From: Rugalucina vietnamica
Taxonomy: Eukaryota > Mollusca > Bivalvia > Lucinida > Lucinidae
Direction of reading: 5' to 3'
NCBI GenBank assembly: GCA_964017185.1
Contig: OZ024869.1
Span: 8,578,501-8,642,500 of the forward strand
Length of the DNA stretch: 64,000 bases
Made by a program: the position numbers and the translations under genes. Below the pieces are notes generated by a model. It was given only the letters and a program-made list of their open reading frames with translations. It made no database searches and had not been told where the DNA came from. Positions 41,577 to 52,721 of the stretch are shown piece after piece (within the stretch, counting starts at the first letter, position 1; every line of letters starts with the position of its first letter).

Positions 41577-41792
41577 TGAGCCTGTGCGCGAGAAAATCAA
41601 CAATTTGGGTTCCGACCAGGTCGGACCTAAACTGGGCTGTACAGTCACAGAAGATGGATAGAGGCTTAGGATTTGGAAAGTAGAGGAATTGTACTTTCTG
41701 TGTAGCGAAAACAAAGGGGCTCATCAGCTTTGCAGTAACTGCGCCTTTGTTTTCGCATATGCAGATTGTTGCTTTTCTCATGCGGCGGCTCA
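41577..41792 (+). mobile_element. TGAGCC MITE, slightly shortened copy
   Basis: TGAGCCTGTGCGCGAGAAAAT to TTTTCTCATGCGGCGGCTCA; the second half of the core palindrome is deleted (AGCTTTGCAGTAACTGCGCC). Confidence 0.78.
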
Positions 41793-41894
41793 TATATGTA
41801 CATGCTTTTGTAGTCCTTTCAGTGCAATATTTATGTAAATTAGCCTATTTTATAAATGCTGATTAAAGGTGGTGTAAATAGAGCTTATATAAGC

Positions 41895-42585
41895 CCCTTT
41901 GTTTTCTAGAAGTCCATATCTTGACAACCACTCATCAGAAAGCATTCATACTTGGACCATAGATACCCTGTAGGATTAGCTTTCATTCCATGGCATCGGG
42001 CCCCTGGGTCCAGGCCAGGGGGTGGGGCTGGAGGTTAAAATCTAGAACACCTTCAAAAATGGCAATTCGTGTTTTAAAGTTTTCTAGAAGTCCATATCTT
42101 GACAACCACTCATCAGAAAGCATTGATACTTGGGCCATTGACACCCTGTAGGGTCGGCTTTCATTCCATGGCATCAGATACCTGGGTCCATGCCAGGGGG
42201 TGGGGCTAGAGGTTAAAATCTAGAACACCATTAATAATAGTGGCTTTTCTGTGATATAGTATTCTAGAAGTCTAAATCTTGAAAACTTTTTATCAGAGGG
42301 CTTTCATACTCGGACTATAGGTACCCTGTAGGGTTGAGTCTCATTTCATGGCATCGGATTTCTGGGTCCATGCCTGGGGGGTGGGGCTGGAGGTTAAAAA
42401 CTAGAACACTGTAAAAAATAGATGTACTGCTGTGTAACTTTTACAAGGAGTCCATATCTTGACAACAACTTCTCATAAAGCATTCATACTTTATACACTT
42501 TAGGTTCCATGACATCGGACCTCTGGGTCGGAGTCAGGGGGGCGGGGCTAGAGGTCAAAATCTAGAACTCCCCAAATTTTTTTTT
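41895..42585. repeat. 177-bp tandem array
   Basis: About four modules of 173-180 bp; each has CTAGAAGTCCATATCTTGAC, ACCCTGTAGGGTTAGCTTTC, CATTCCATGGCATCGG and GGGGGTGGGGCTGGAGGTTA. GC-rich for this region; no coding function. Confidence 0.85.
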
Positions 42586-42659
42586 CTTTTTATTTCTTAA
42601 TAGAAACAACTTAGGAAGATGGTTGGTCATTCATCTTTTGACTTTGTGACACTGACTTG

Positions 42660-43860
42660 TGTGGCATGACGGTAAGGGTCGGTTGACCTACTTTCCATGG
42701 TTCAGTGATTTTGCCTTACATCTTGACACTCAATTAGTATATTTTCTTACTTCTTTCAGATTATGAGTGAGTACGACCAGGCCTTTGACCCCAATATACT
42801 TATAGGTCACTGTGACCTTATTTCACGGTTCAGTGATTTTGCCTTATATCTTGACACTCAATTAGTATATTTTCATACTTTTTTCAGATTATGAGTGAGT
42901 ATGACCAGACCTTTGACCCCAATATACTTATAGGTCACTGTGACCTAATTTCACGGTTCAGTGATTTTGCCTTATATCTCGGTACTCAGATGGTTTATGA
43001 ACAAACTTCTTTCAAAGTATGTTTGCGTATGACAAGACCTTTGACCCTGAAGTAGTCCTAGGTCACTGTGACCCAATTTCACGGTTCAGTGTTTTTGCCT
43101 TATATCTTGACACTCATTTAGTATATTTTCATACTTTTTTCAGATTATGAGTGAGTATGACCAGACCTTTGACCCCAATATACTTATAGGTCACTGTGAC
43201 CTAATTTCATGGTTCAGTGACTTTGCCTTATATCTCGGCACTCAAGTGGTTTATGAACAAATTTCTTTCACACTATGTTTGCGTATGACAAGACCTTTGA
43301 CCCTAAAGTAGTCCTAGGTCAATATGACCTAATTTCACGGTTCAGTGATTTTCCTTTATATCTCGGCACTCAATTGGTATATGAACATACTTCTTTCACG
43401 ATATGTATGAGTATGACAAGACCTTTGACCATAAAGTATTCCTGGGTCACTGTGACCTAATTTCATGGTTCAGTGATTTTGCCTTATATCTCGACACTCA
43501 GTTGGTATTTTTTCATACTTCTTTCTGATTATGAATGAGTATGACCAGACCTTTAACCCAAACATACTTATAGGTCACTATGACCTAATTTCGTGGTTCA
43601 GTGATTTTGCTTTATATCTCAACACTGAATGGGTATATGATCATATTTCACATTATGAGTAAGTATCACTAGACCTTTGACCCTGAAATACTTATACATG
43701 TAGGTCAGTGTGACCTTATTTTACGGTACCGTGATTTTGCCTTGTGTCTTGGCACTCAGTTGGTATATGAACACACTTCTTTCACAATATGAGTGAGACC
43801 TTTAATCTTAGGTAGTTATAGTTAACTTTCATGGTTCATTGATTTTGCCTTATTGCATCA
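42660..43860. repeat. 128-bp tandem array
   Basis: About nine modules of 126-129 bp with GGTTCAGTGATTTTGCCTTA (42699, 42828, 42957, 43083, 43211, 43339), GACAAGACCTTTGACCCTGA and ATAGGTCACTGTGACCTAAT. The last phrase is itself a near-palindrome. It abuts the 177-bp array. Confidence 0.88.
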
Positions 43861-44476
43861 AGGCAAAAAGATGTATGATCATAATGCTTTGGGTTTCTGG
43901 TCGGGTTTGGCCTTATGTTTGACAAAGGTCAGAAGCAGTCGAGCACGCTGTCCTGCGACAGCTCTTATTTTATAGATGCTGTGAATGAAAGTGTATAAGC
44001 AGCTGAAATTGCTACATAATTTGTTATGTAGTAACAGTAAGCTGTGCTTTAACAAGAGTTTATGATGATGTAAAAGCACAATTTGACCAAAGTAAGATAC
44101 CAAATCTCCCCACCTATACACACACCTAACTCTGTTGCTCACCCCTATCTGTATAGTGTCAGATGACAAGAACAAAATCATTACAGATTACACAAGATAA
44201 CTTATTTTGAAATACTGATTATTTCATTGTTTAAGCTCTAGTGAATCCTAAATCATTTGTGATAACAGGGTTGCGACAAAGCTCAAAAAGAAATTATATG
44301 AATGTTTTCAAATAAGCTTTTAACTTTAAGATAACTTGAAAGATAATGGGCATGATTGATTGTTACAGATTATTTAACAAATAAATTATTTTTAATACAG
44401 CCACTGTTTTGCTTTGTTCATGCCTCTCTTCATATAACTCTCTCACCTTTAGAAAAAGCTGTAGGCTAAGACCACA
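43861..44476. other. No gene seen
   Basis: Unique AT-rich DNA ending in a 26-base poly-A run at about 44477-44502. A 100-codon minus frame at 43879-44181 has no recognised similarity. Confidence 0.4.
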
Positions 44477-44502
44477 AAAAAAAAAAAAAAAAAAAAAAAA
44501 AA

Positions 44503-45115
44503 GCAAAGAACATAGCATCTGAGTGTATCAGTCAACTATATGAGAAGTACTTGGCCGCTAACAAGCTCATGACCTTCGTTGATTGGAGAAAGCATTCGGT
44601 TGAGTCCCATGGGACGACATCTGGTGGGTGATGCCAAAATTAGAAATTGCCGAATGGCTAGTGCGCCTGGCCCAGATCATGTATAAGGACGTGAGAAGCA
44701 GGGTAACTGTGAGAAGTTTGGTGTCAAAGTAGGTGTTCATCAGGGCTCTTTTTGAAGCCCACTACTCATATATCCTGGGAGTTCCGCACAGGCTGCCCTT
44801 GGGAGCTGTTGTATGCAGATGACTTGACGATCAGTGCTGAGTCCATGGAGGAACTACTGGTAAAGTTTTAGACATGGAAAGCAGAGATGAAGAGGAAAAG
44901 TCTTGGCGTGAACATGGGGAAGGCAAAGATCATGGTCTCTGGCCCCAAACTGTACCTCCTGAAAACTCTTGAAAGGATCCTTGTGGCGTCTGTCAGACAC
45001 GTGTAGGAAGAAATGCCATCATCTGTGGTGGTTGCTTGTCCTGGATCAACAAGAAATGCAGTGGAATCAAAGGCCACTTGCACTCTGATTCCAGATGTGC
45101 TCGCTCGAGTGGCTG
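44503..45115 (+). mobile_element. Decayed LINE reverse-transcriptase fragment
   Basis: Conceptual reading in several frames gives IRQLYEKYLAANKLMTFVDW, LLYADDLTISAESMEELLVK (RT motif C with YADD), VNMGKAKIMVSGPKLYLL, and a C-terminal zinc-binding end (about IICGGCLSW.NKKCSGIKG). Many stops and shifts interrupt it, so it is an old, dead copy. The pattern is that of molluscan non-LTR elements whose ORF2 ends in a CxxC...C zinc motif. Confidence 0.75.
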
Positions 45116-45495
45116 CTGGTTAAAAGCTTAGTTGCCTTTATACCTCTTAAACCGATTGCTTCTGATGTTTCCAAAATTTTCATTTGCATCAGGTACAAAT
45201 CAAGGCAATCAGTGGTTTTACAATGTCCATGCAAAAATGGGCCTTAGAAAACTTCATTTGGTCTTGTTTAACCAAACCAACTAACCAGGATCAATCCACT
45301 TGGGATTGACATATGCTATGTTTGACAGACTCTTTTGGTTGATTCTTGAACCAAAGGCATAGCTGGGTCACTGTTAAAAAAGATCATTTGTCCTTTTAGG
45401 TCGGTCTTAGTCCAGGAAAACTGCCAATGCTAAATGACACAAAACTCGCACAGGAACCGTGTTATGTTATTTTACATGTAGGTTACCCAAAAGAT
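45116..45495. other. No gene seen
   Basis: Unique sequence between a LINE fossil and a CTGAGCC-type element. Confidence 0.4.
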
Positions 45496-45497
45496 TT

Positions 45498-46035
45498 TAG
45501 CTCAACTAAGCTGAAGGCTCACAGGTGAGATAGGATACTTGCTCCGCTGTCGCCCACAATTTCAAACATCTCCTTCACTTGGCCAATCAAAGTCAAATTT
45601 GAAGTTGAGCATCCATAGAAAAGGAGAACCAAAGTTTGTATAAATGGACCAGGTCACATGACCACTATGACCATATATGGTAAAAGCCTCAACACATCTC
45701 TGGAACTGGTGGATTGATTTAAGGAAACTTGGTACATGTATGTAGCATCAGTGACTCTGGTTGATCATAGTTTGTATAAATAATGATCCTGGGTAGACTG
45801 ACCTATTTATTAAATAACTAAGATTAATTTTGGCCACATAGGCTTTTCAATGGAAAAAGTGAAAACATTTGATTCTTCAGTAAGCTTCTGGAAGTTTTAA
45901 ATAGATGCTGACAAATTATTGATTTAATGACGTTATGTGAATATTCAAGGTCAATGTCATTTCTTTAAGTCGGCCAAAGGTCATTTATATACATCTCGCC
46001 AAAAGTTAAGCATCTTCTAGTTTTATAGTGCTGAA
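45498..46035 (+). mobile_element. CTGAGCC-hairpin element, diverged single-module copy
   Basis: Begins with the hairpin AGCTCAACTAAGCTGAAGGCT then CACAGGTGAG, followed by CCACAATTTCAAACATCTCC, AAATTTGAAGTTGAGCATCC, AGGAAACTTGGTACATGTAT and TAGGCTTTTCAATGGAAAAA. Homologous phrases in the same order occur at 59427-59870. The end (CTCGCCAAAAGTTAAGCATC) resembles inverted pieces at 50838 and 53570. Confidence 0.6.
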
Positions 46036-46163
46036 GTAAAATGTCCTGCAAACTAAGCATATTACGACCCCAGCAAACATTGATTTAGCAAAGAAGAAAT
46101 GACAGTTTTGTCTCGGCCTATCAGATTTTGAATATTGTTGGACATGTTAAGAATGCATTATTA

Positions 46164-47885
46164 GCTCACCTGAGCCGAAGGCTCACAGGTGAGCTTATAG
46201 GATAGGCAGGCATCCGGCGTCCGTCGTCGTCGTCCGTCGTCGTCCGTCCACAATTTCAAAGAAGAATATTTCTGAAGCTAGTAGGCCGATCTTGATCAAA
46301 TTTAATGTGAACCATAATTGTGTTAGGGGATTGATGGCATTAGGTTTTGGAGCAGATTGTATCAAAATTGTGGTTTCCATGGCAACAGATATGTCCCATA
46401 GACTTACAACGGGAAAAACTAAAAAAATCTTCTTCTCTAAAACCACTAGGCCCACAGCTTTGATATTTGGTATGTAGCAATGGCTAATGGTCCTCTACAT
46501 AAATTGTGCCATTCATGCCCCTGGGGTTTGGCCACGCCCCGGGGGTCGATAGTCTCCATAGCCTTACTATGGGAAAAAAAATCAAAAATCTTCTTCTCTG
46601 AAACCACAGGGCCCACAGCTTTGATATTTGGTATGTGGCAATGGCTAATGGTCCTCTACATAAATGGTGCCAGCCATGCCCCTGGGGTCAAATTTGGCCA
46701 GGCCCCGGAGGTTGATAGTCTCAATAGACTTGCTATGGGAAAAAAAATTCAAAAATCTTCTTCTCTGAAACCACTAGGCCCACAGCTTTGATATTTGGTA
46801 TGTAGCAATGGCTAATGGTCCTCTACATAAATTGTGCCATTCATGCCCCTGGGGTCAAATTTGGCCACGCCCCAGGGGTTGATAGTCTCCATAGACTTAC
46901 TATGGGAATAAAATTAAAAAATCTTCTTCTCTGAAACCACAGGGCCCACAGCTTTGATATTTTGTATGTGGCAATGGCTAATGGTCCTCTACATAAATTG
47001 TGCCAATCATGCCCCTGGGGTCAAATTTGGCCACGCCCCGGGGGTCGATAGTCTCCATAGACCTACAATAGGAAAAAACTAAAAAAATCTTCTTCTCTGA
47101 AACCACTAGGCCAACAGCTTTGATATTTGGTATGTAGCAATGGCTAATGGTCCTCTACATAAATTGTACCATTCATGCTCCTGGGGTCAAATTTGGCCAC
47201 GCCCCGGGGGTTGATAGTCTCCATAGACTTACTATGGGAAAAAAATTAAAAAATCTTCTTCTCTGAAACCACAGGGCCCACAGCTTTGATATTTTGTATG
47301 TCGCAATGGCTAATGGTCCTCTACATAAATTGTGCCAATCATGTCCCCGGGGTCAAAATTGACCACGCCCCGGGGGTCGATAGTCTCCATAGACCTACAA
47401 TAGGAAAAAATAAAAAAATCTTCTTCTCTGAAACCACAAGGCCCACAGCTTTGTTATTTGGTATGTAGCAATGGCTAATGGTCCTCTACATAAATTGTGC
47501 CATTCATGCCCCTGGGGTCAAATTTGGCCAGGCCCCGGAGGTTGATAGTCTCAATAGACTTGCTATGGGAAAAAAAAATTCAAAAATCTTCTTCTCTGAA
47601 ACCACAGGGCACACAGCTTTGATATTTTGTATGTGGCAATGGCTAATGGTCCTCTACATAAATTGTGCCAGCCATACCCCTGGGGTCAAATTTGGCCACG
47701 CCCCGGGGGTAGATAGTCTCCATAGACTTACAATGGGAAAAACTAAAAAAATCTTCTTCTCTGAAACCAAAAGGCCCAGAGCTTCTATATTTTGTATGTA
47801 GCAATGTTTGGTAGTCCCCATTATAAATTGTGCCAGTCATGCCCCTGGGTCAAATTTGGCCATGCCCCGGGGGTCAATAGTGTCC
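46164..47885 (+). mobile_element. CTGAGCC-hairpin element with 166-bp tandem modules
   Basis: Opens with a hairpin (GCTCACCTGAGCC / GAAGGCTCACAGGTGAGC, 46164-46194), then a GTCGTC-rich simple repeat (46217-46250), then CACAATTTCAAAGAAGAAT and about ten modules of about 166 bp. Module starts TTCTTCTCTGAAACCAC at 46591, 46758, 46924 and 47090 give the period. Each contains AGCTTTGATATTTGGTATGT and CCCCTGGGGTCAAATTTGGC. The same order of parts (hairpin, GTC repeat, tandem modules) as the element at 4149. Short frames with repeated LMVLYINCA are period artefacts. Confidence 0.7.
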
Positions 47886-48153
47886 ATATCTTTTGTCATT
47901 CAGTATCTAACTAACTGCCGATTTTGAATCCGTAAAAGTCCTGATTGTTTCCAATGTAACCATGACATCGAATAGGGACGATTGTGCTGATATTTTTATA
48001 CACTGGGATTAGTTCTATTCAGAAATGTTTACCTCCATATAGACAATCAGACAAAGTATACAATCAATCTGTGAAGCGGCTGATAAACCGATCCAGACAA
48101 TCACACAAGAAGAAGTAAAAAAGGCTTTTAATAAGTTAAAAAATAATAAGGCC

Positions 48154-48756
48154 ATGGATTCAATGGGCCTCTGCAGCGAACATCTGAAATTGGGCGGACA
48201 GCCAGTAGTAGAGTTTGTAACAGGAATGCTTAATAGTCTCATTAGAGCAAAGGCGGTCTCCACTGTACTTAAAGAAGGCCTTCTAACTCCAATTTACAAG
48301 AAGGGTGATCCAACTGACCCTGGTAACTATAGGGGAATAACAGTAACACCAGTTCTTCTCAAGGTTTTGGAGCATGTCGTCAATACCCGGCATAACGAAA
48401 TCCTGAAAGCTACTCAATCAAGACTACAAAAGGGCTTTACAAGTGGATGCTCATCTCTGAATGCCGCACTAATTTTGACAGAGTGCATCAATGAATCGCG
48501 GAACAACAAAGAGGAACTGCTCTTCACAACCCTGGATACACAGAAGGCATTTGATGTGGTCGATCAAAATTCTCTGCTTCGTAGGTTGTACCTCGATGGA
48601 ATCGAAGGAGATGATTGGCTGCTCATAAAAGACCTCTATTCAGACTGTTCCTCGCGAGTGAAATGGGCTGGTCTCCTCTCAGATCCTATCAATCTAAGAC
48701 AGGGTGTTAGACAAGGCGGGGTACTATCCACCTCCCATTATAAAAGATATAATAAG
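48154..48756 (+). CDS. LINE reverse transcriptase, N-terminal half
   Basis: MDSMGLCSEHLKLGGQPVVE, then LTPIYKKGDPTDPGNYRGIT (RT motif 1-2), QKGFTSGCSSLNAALILTEC, TTLDTQKAFDVVDQNSLLRR (motif A with the catalytic aspartate) and NLRQGVRQGGVLSTSHYK (motif B). The frame then runs into foreign sequence (residues after about 200) from the nested element. The frame is open upstream toward 48020, so the true start is earlier. Not functional as it stands because the catalytic ADD motif is on the far side of the insertion. Confidence 0.85.
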
Positions 48757-49317
48757 GTACAAGTAGGCAAAGATCAGGAAAAGGCGCAATCAGAAAAAGA
48801 TTCCCACTCCAAAAACCGAGGTGGGAAAAAACCAAACTAACAGTCAGGTACTTATACCATGAAACATATCGTAAGCCGAATGAGCAGCTATTTTTCCAAT
48901 AGGTGGTCACTCAGTTACCTTAACTTAACTAAAAATATGAAAACATATATAAGGCGCCAACAGCACAAAAAATTTTCAAACACCAAGACATAAAACAAAA
49001 AGAACCACCACAGAAGTATCGACTTGGAACGATCAGTAACACAAAGTTACTGGCGGGCTTAAACCGGTTTTACATGGCCATAACCTCACCCTCAGCTTCT
49101 GCAGTGGTTCATAACATTTAGTTAGTTATTCGGCCCTCGTGGTGAATCTCTAACTAGTCAATGAATTATCAAGAACAAACAAATAAATCATGATAAACAT
49201 CCTGATGAATCAAAAACCAGGACTCACAGACTGAGTAAGCTGCCCGACGATGGAGATCCCTGGGCGCCGAATAACCTACTAACTCCGGAGCAAAAGAAAA
49301 ACACCAGTTGGACCCCG
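48757..49317 (-). mobile_element. Penelope-like 3' tail inserted in the LINE
   Basis: Minus-strand copy of the tail seen at 32000-32655 and 54477-58857, from GTACAAGTAGGCAAAGATCAG to AGTTGGACCCCGGTGG; the RT part is absent. A short duplication (ATAA) flanks the insertion: AGATATAATAA before, ATAACCCACTTC after. Confidence 0.85.
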
Positions 49318-50673
49318 GTGGATAACCCACTTCTACTCCAATTAGAGGAAAAATACACAGATGTGAAAATTGGATCAATAAATGTCCCACATGTAACTGT
49401 GGCTGATGACCTGGCAGTGTTGGCCAGAAGGTATTTTGATATGCAAGTCATTTTATGGGATGTAGGTGACAACACAAATAGGGAAAGGTACTGTGTTAAT
49501 CCGTCCAAATGTAGCTGCCTAAGTTACAATGCCTCGAAAAATCAGCATAAACCTGAGCTAACCATGGCTGGCAAAAATATCAAGTGTGAGGACTGTACAG
49601 TCCATCTGGGTATTAGCAGACAGGTTAAGGAAAAAGTTAATATTGAGGAAAAAATCAACTTGGGGCGTAAAACCGCATACTCACTTATGGGGGCGGGGTT
49701 TCACAGTGCGAATGGGCTAAAGACATGCTTAAATGGTTATCTCTGGAGTACATTTATTGTCCCGAGACTGGTATATGGCCTCGAAATACTTTCACTTAAA
49801 AAGAATGACATTGAAAACCTGGAAAAGTTTCAGAGAAAATCTCTCAGGCAGATACAGGGTCTACCGGATAAGACATCGAACTCGATTGTTCTGGCATTGT
49901 TGGGCGTTCTCCCTCTGGAGTCAATTATTCAAAAAAATTCACTTAATCTTTTTGTCAATATATCCCGAAATGAGCATTTTATAGAGTATGACATAGCTGA
50001 ATGCCAGTTGGTCATGAAAGGCAATGATGAAAAAAGTTGGTTCAATCTAGTTAAGAGTATCCTGGAGACTTATAATCTCCCCTCAATATTCTCATTACTT
50101 ACTGACCAAATCCCAAAAGGAAAATGGAAAAATATGGTAAATAAAGCTGTAAATGACCACATTGAAGCCAAATGGCATGATGACTTGAAGGAAAAATCCT
50201 CATTGAAATACATAAATCCAAACTCATTGAAAGTAGGGAAAACCCATCCAGTATGGTCCACTGTTAGAAACAGCATAACTGATAACAAAAGGGCACAACT
50301 TAAATGTAAGGTTCTGACTGGCACATACACACTTCAAGACAATAGAGCTGCATTCAATCAATACACAGTTGACGCTACATGTAAACAGTGTTTAGCTGCA
50401 CCAGAGACTCGGCAACATTTCATAGCAGAATGCTCAGCTTATACCCATGAAAGGGAAACTTATGTCGAGAAACTGAGAAGTAACCCAGTTCTTCCTGTCA
50501 ACACGTATTCAGACCTACAGAATCCAGATTTCCTTACTCAGCTTACTTTAGATCCCTCAGTGTATGTGGACAGATTTGAAGACCTAGAATTCCTGGAATT
50601 GTGTTCAAGAGAGTTTATAGACCAGATTCATAGAAGGAGAATATTAAGACTGAACGAGATCTCACAGTGTTAG
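49318..50673 (+). CDS. LINE reverse transcriptase, C-terminal half
   Basis: Resumes directly after the insertion: DNPLLLQLEEKYTDVKIGSI, then VTVADDLAVLA (RT motif C, ADD), CLSYNASKNQHKPELTM and LGISRQVKEK (thumb). Next come FIVPRLVYGLEILSL, FQRKSLRQIQGLPDKTSNS and the zinc end CKQCLAAPETRQHFIAEC; the stop is after NEISQC. This is a long uninterrupted frame, so the LINE was young when the Penelope-like tail landed in it. Confidence 0.87.
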   Translation: MDNPLLLQLEEKYTDVKIGSINVPHVTVADDLAVLARRYFDMQVILWDVGDNTNRERYCVNPSKCSCLSYNASKNQHKPELTMAGKNIKCEDCTVHLGISRQVKEKVNIEEKINLGRKTAYSLMGAGFHSANGLKTCLNGYLWSTFIVPRLVYGLEILSLKKNDIENLEKFQRKSLRQIQGLPDKTSNSIVLALLGVLPLESIIQKNSLNLFVNISRNEHFIEYDIAECQLVMKGNDEKSWFNLVKSILETYNLPSIFSLLTDQIPKGKWKNMVNKAVNDHIEAKWHDDLKEKSSLKYINPNSLKVGKTHPVWSTVRNSITDNKRAQLKCKVLTGTYTLQDNRAAFNQYTVDATCKQCLAAPETRQHFIAECSAYTHERETYVEKLRSNPVLPVNTYSDLQNPDFLTQLTLDPSVYVDRFEDLEFLELCSREFIDQIHRRRILRLNEISQC

Positions 50674-50837
50674 AAGTTGTATATAATTAAACAAAACTGT
50701 CACAAACTGTATATAAACTTCACCAGCACATTATAAAGACTTTATATTGAGCTCAAAAGTAATTTTTACACCGTATGGTGGTGCCTCGCTAAGACAACGG
50801 GGGAACACTAAGTAGAAACAGAACAGAACATAGGCAA

Positions 50838-50863
50838 ATAATTATGCTAAACTTTTGGCGAAG
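50838..50863. repeat. Inverted-repeat partner (left)
   Basis: ATAATTATGCTAAACTTTTG then GCGAAG; its complement with two mismatches lies at 53570-53595, and weaker pairing continues inward. The two may be ends of one element into which LINEs inserted. Confidence 0.45.
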
Positions 50864-50879
50864 GGCATATATCAAATTT

Positions 50880-52720
50880 AAAACTTATTTTATTTTGTTT
50901 TATCTACAATACATTGTCTCCTAATTCTTAGGTACGATGTCATTCATTCCTTAATACTGTCGTCAAATTTGTGAGACTTAAGTTTCTTAAGTAAATTTTC
51001 ATGACCAACAACATCAAATGTTTTCCTTGGGTTAAAGAAAACTGCGCCTTTGTCAATATTATTCAGCCATTTGTCTAATAAGCCTATTGATGCAGTATTG
51101 CAAGATTGTTAATTTTCTAAACCCTGACTGTGCCTTGTGTGACATTCCATACCTTTTGATTGGCAAACAGGTGATTTGTTACACGTTTTTTTAAAACTAT
51201 TTTAGCTAGTACTTGAAGAACTGAGTTCGAAGGGTCAGATTTTGCATTGTCTCCTAAATCTCCCTTTATGAATCCCCCTTTATGAATCGGTTTGATTTTG
51301 GCAAGTTAAAGTGACTCCGGGAATTGACCATTGATCAGGCATGAATTTATGATTTCTAACAATGATGGAGCGACTGTTATTGCTGATGTCTTCAAAATTC
51401 TAGGGGTAATGCCATCGAGACCTGTGGCTTCCATTACATCAAAGATGTTATAAGATCTTGCATTTTCATGAGAGGAATGCCTAACTGAACTGTATTTGGA
51501 ATTTTAGTTATAATGTAATCATCAAGGGTACTTGTTTCAGCCTGTGGATTTTCTTGTGGGTTTTCAGACTTAAGTTGTTCGCTTATTGTAGAAAAAAAGG
51601 TATTTAGGCATTCTGAAATAATGTGTGGGTCAGTCGTAAAATTTCCCATTATAGACAGTTCACCAGGAAGTTTTACCATTTATGTACTTTATATATTGGC
51701 ATAAATATGTATTGTCTTTATTTTCGGCAACTGACTTTGAAAAAAATCCTTTGCAGTACATACAGTCTGGTTGAGTTTATTTATTTTTATTATTATTATT
51801 ATTATTTTTTATTATTATTATTTTCATGTTTTTTATTTTTTTTTACCCGTTTGGTCTTAAATTGCGCATACTTGTCAAATACAATCATAAATGTTTGGAT
51901 GAAATATTGATGTTTGTTATAGTGTTTGCCATATCTGAGAGAAAATGTTCATCGTTGAATGCCTTTCTATGACTATTGTATCTTTTGCATGCATATTTTG
52001 TTTAATGTTAGATTTGCCGGTGACAGGTGTAAATTGTGAAGGAAAATGGTTACTAACTTATTAGGTACCGGTAAATCAACGACTAAACCAGGTTTGGATG
52101 CGTAAATATGGTATAATGTCGTTGGTTCGTGATAAGCTGTTTTAAATCAATAATTTCCATTGCATGTTTCCATTTAGTGTTGCATAATATTGTTCATCTT
52201 TTATATCTACATTGAAGTCATCCATGCGATTGGTAAGAGGTTTTTACAATAAGTCTTGAAATTAAATCTGTACGTTCTGTTTGTAGATGAAGATGGGCGA
52301 CATATCCAACCGACTATGAAGAAAATTGAACGTCTTATTTTGTCTTCGATTCAAAAAGATTCTACGTCCGAAGTTTTAATGCCACTTATTCTAACATAAT
52401 CAAGTCCCTCTCTTAAATAAACAAGAATGCCGCACTATAATTGGATGAGATGTCCGAACAAGCTTTTATTTCGATTTGACAATATTGTCAACCGATCATT
52501 CAGATTTTCAAACTTGTTTTCATTTGTTTTTCTGTTAACGTCTCAACTGCGCTGATAAGTGTTGCATTTGGACACTTGCTTTGGCAATGCTTTGCAGTCT
52601 GCACATATCCACGCATCGACACCATTTAGATTCTTTATACCGACACATTTTGTATGGTAAACTGTGAAGTATAAGTTACATCGGATGGATTCTGATTTAC
52701 GTTTCCTGAACACATATCGA
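50880..52720 (-). mobile_element. Decayed LINE (RT and ORF1-like parts), minus strand
   Basis: Reading leftward: an ORF1-like zinc-binding piece near 52550-52713 (CNLYFTVYHTKCVGIKNL, WICADCKALPKQ); an endonuclease-linker-like part near 52080-52240; a linker (SECLNTFFSTISEQLKSE at about 51434-51679); then RT phrases spread over frames (GLDGITPRILKTSAIT, NGQFPESL, AKIKPIHKGG) down to about 50940. Several frame breaks and stops mark it as old and dead. It belongs to the CR1/Jockey-like broad group by its PHD-like ORF1 piece; the exact clade is unknown. Confidence 0.65.
51778..51845. repeat. TTA/ATT simple repeat
   Basis: TATTATTATTATTATT run followed by T-rich DNA inside the LINE fossil. Confidence 0.8.
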
Positions 52721-52721
52721 C

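Larger units (their letters stand above)
47985..50835 (+). mobile_element. 5'-truncated LINE interrupted by a Penelope-like tail
   Basis: Non-LTR retrotransposon with ORF2 RT and C-terminal parts and a 3' end near 50835 (ACCGTATGGTGGTGCCTCGC, then CAAATA). The endonuclease is missing, so it is 5'-truncated. The reading is split by a nested piece at 48757-49317. The clade is uncertain; the C-terminal CxxC-x8-H-x4-C zinc pattern is common in I/Nimb-like and related LINEs. Confidence 0.82.

Noticed and set aside
43879-44181. 100-codon minus frame
   Set aside because: No motif, no splice signals, no neighbouring coding evidence.
46292-47801. Chains of short plus-strand frames with repeated LMVLYINCA
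   Set aside because: Period artefacts of the 166-bp modules.
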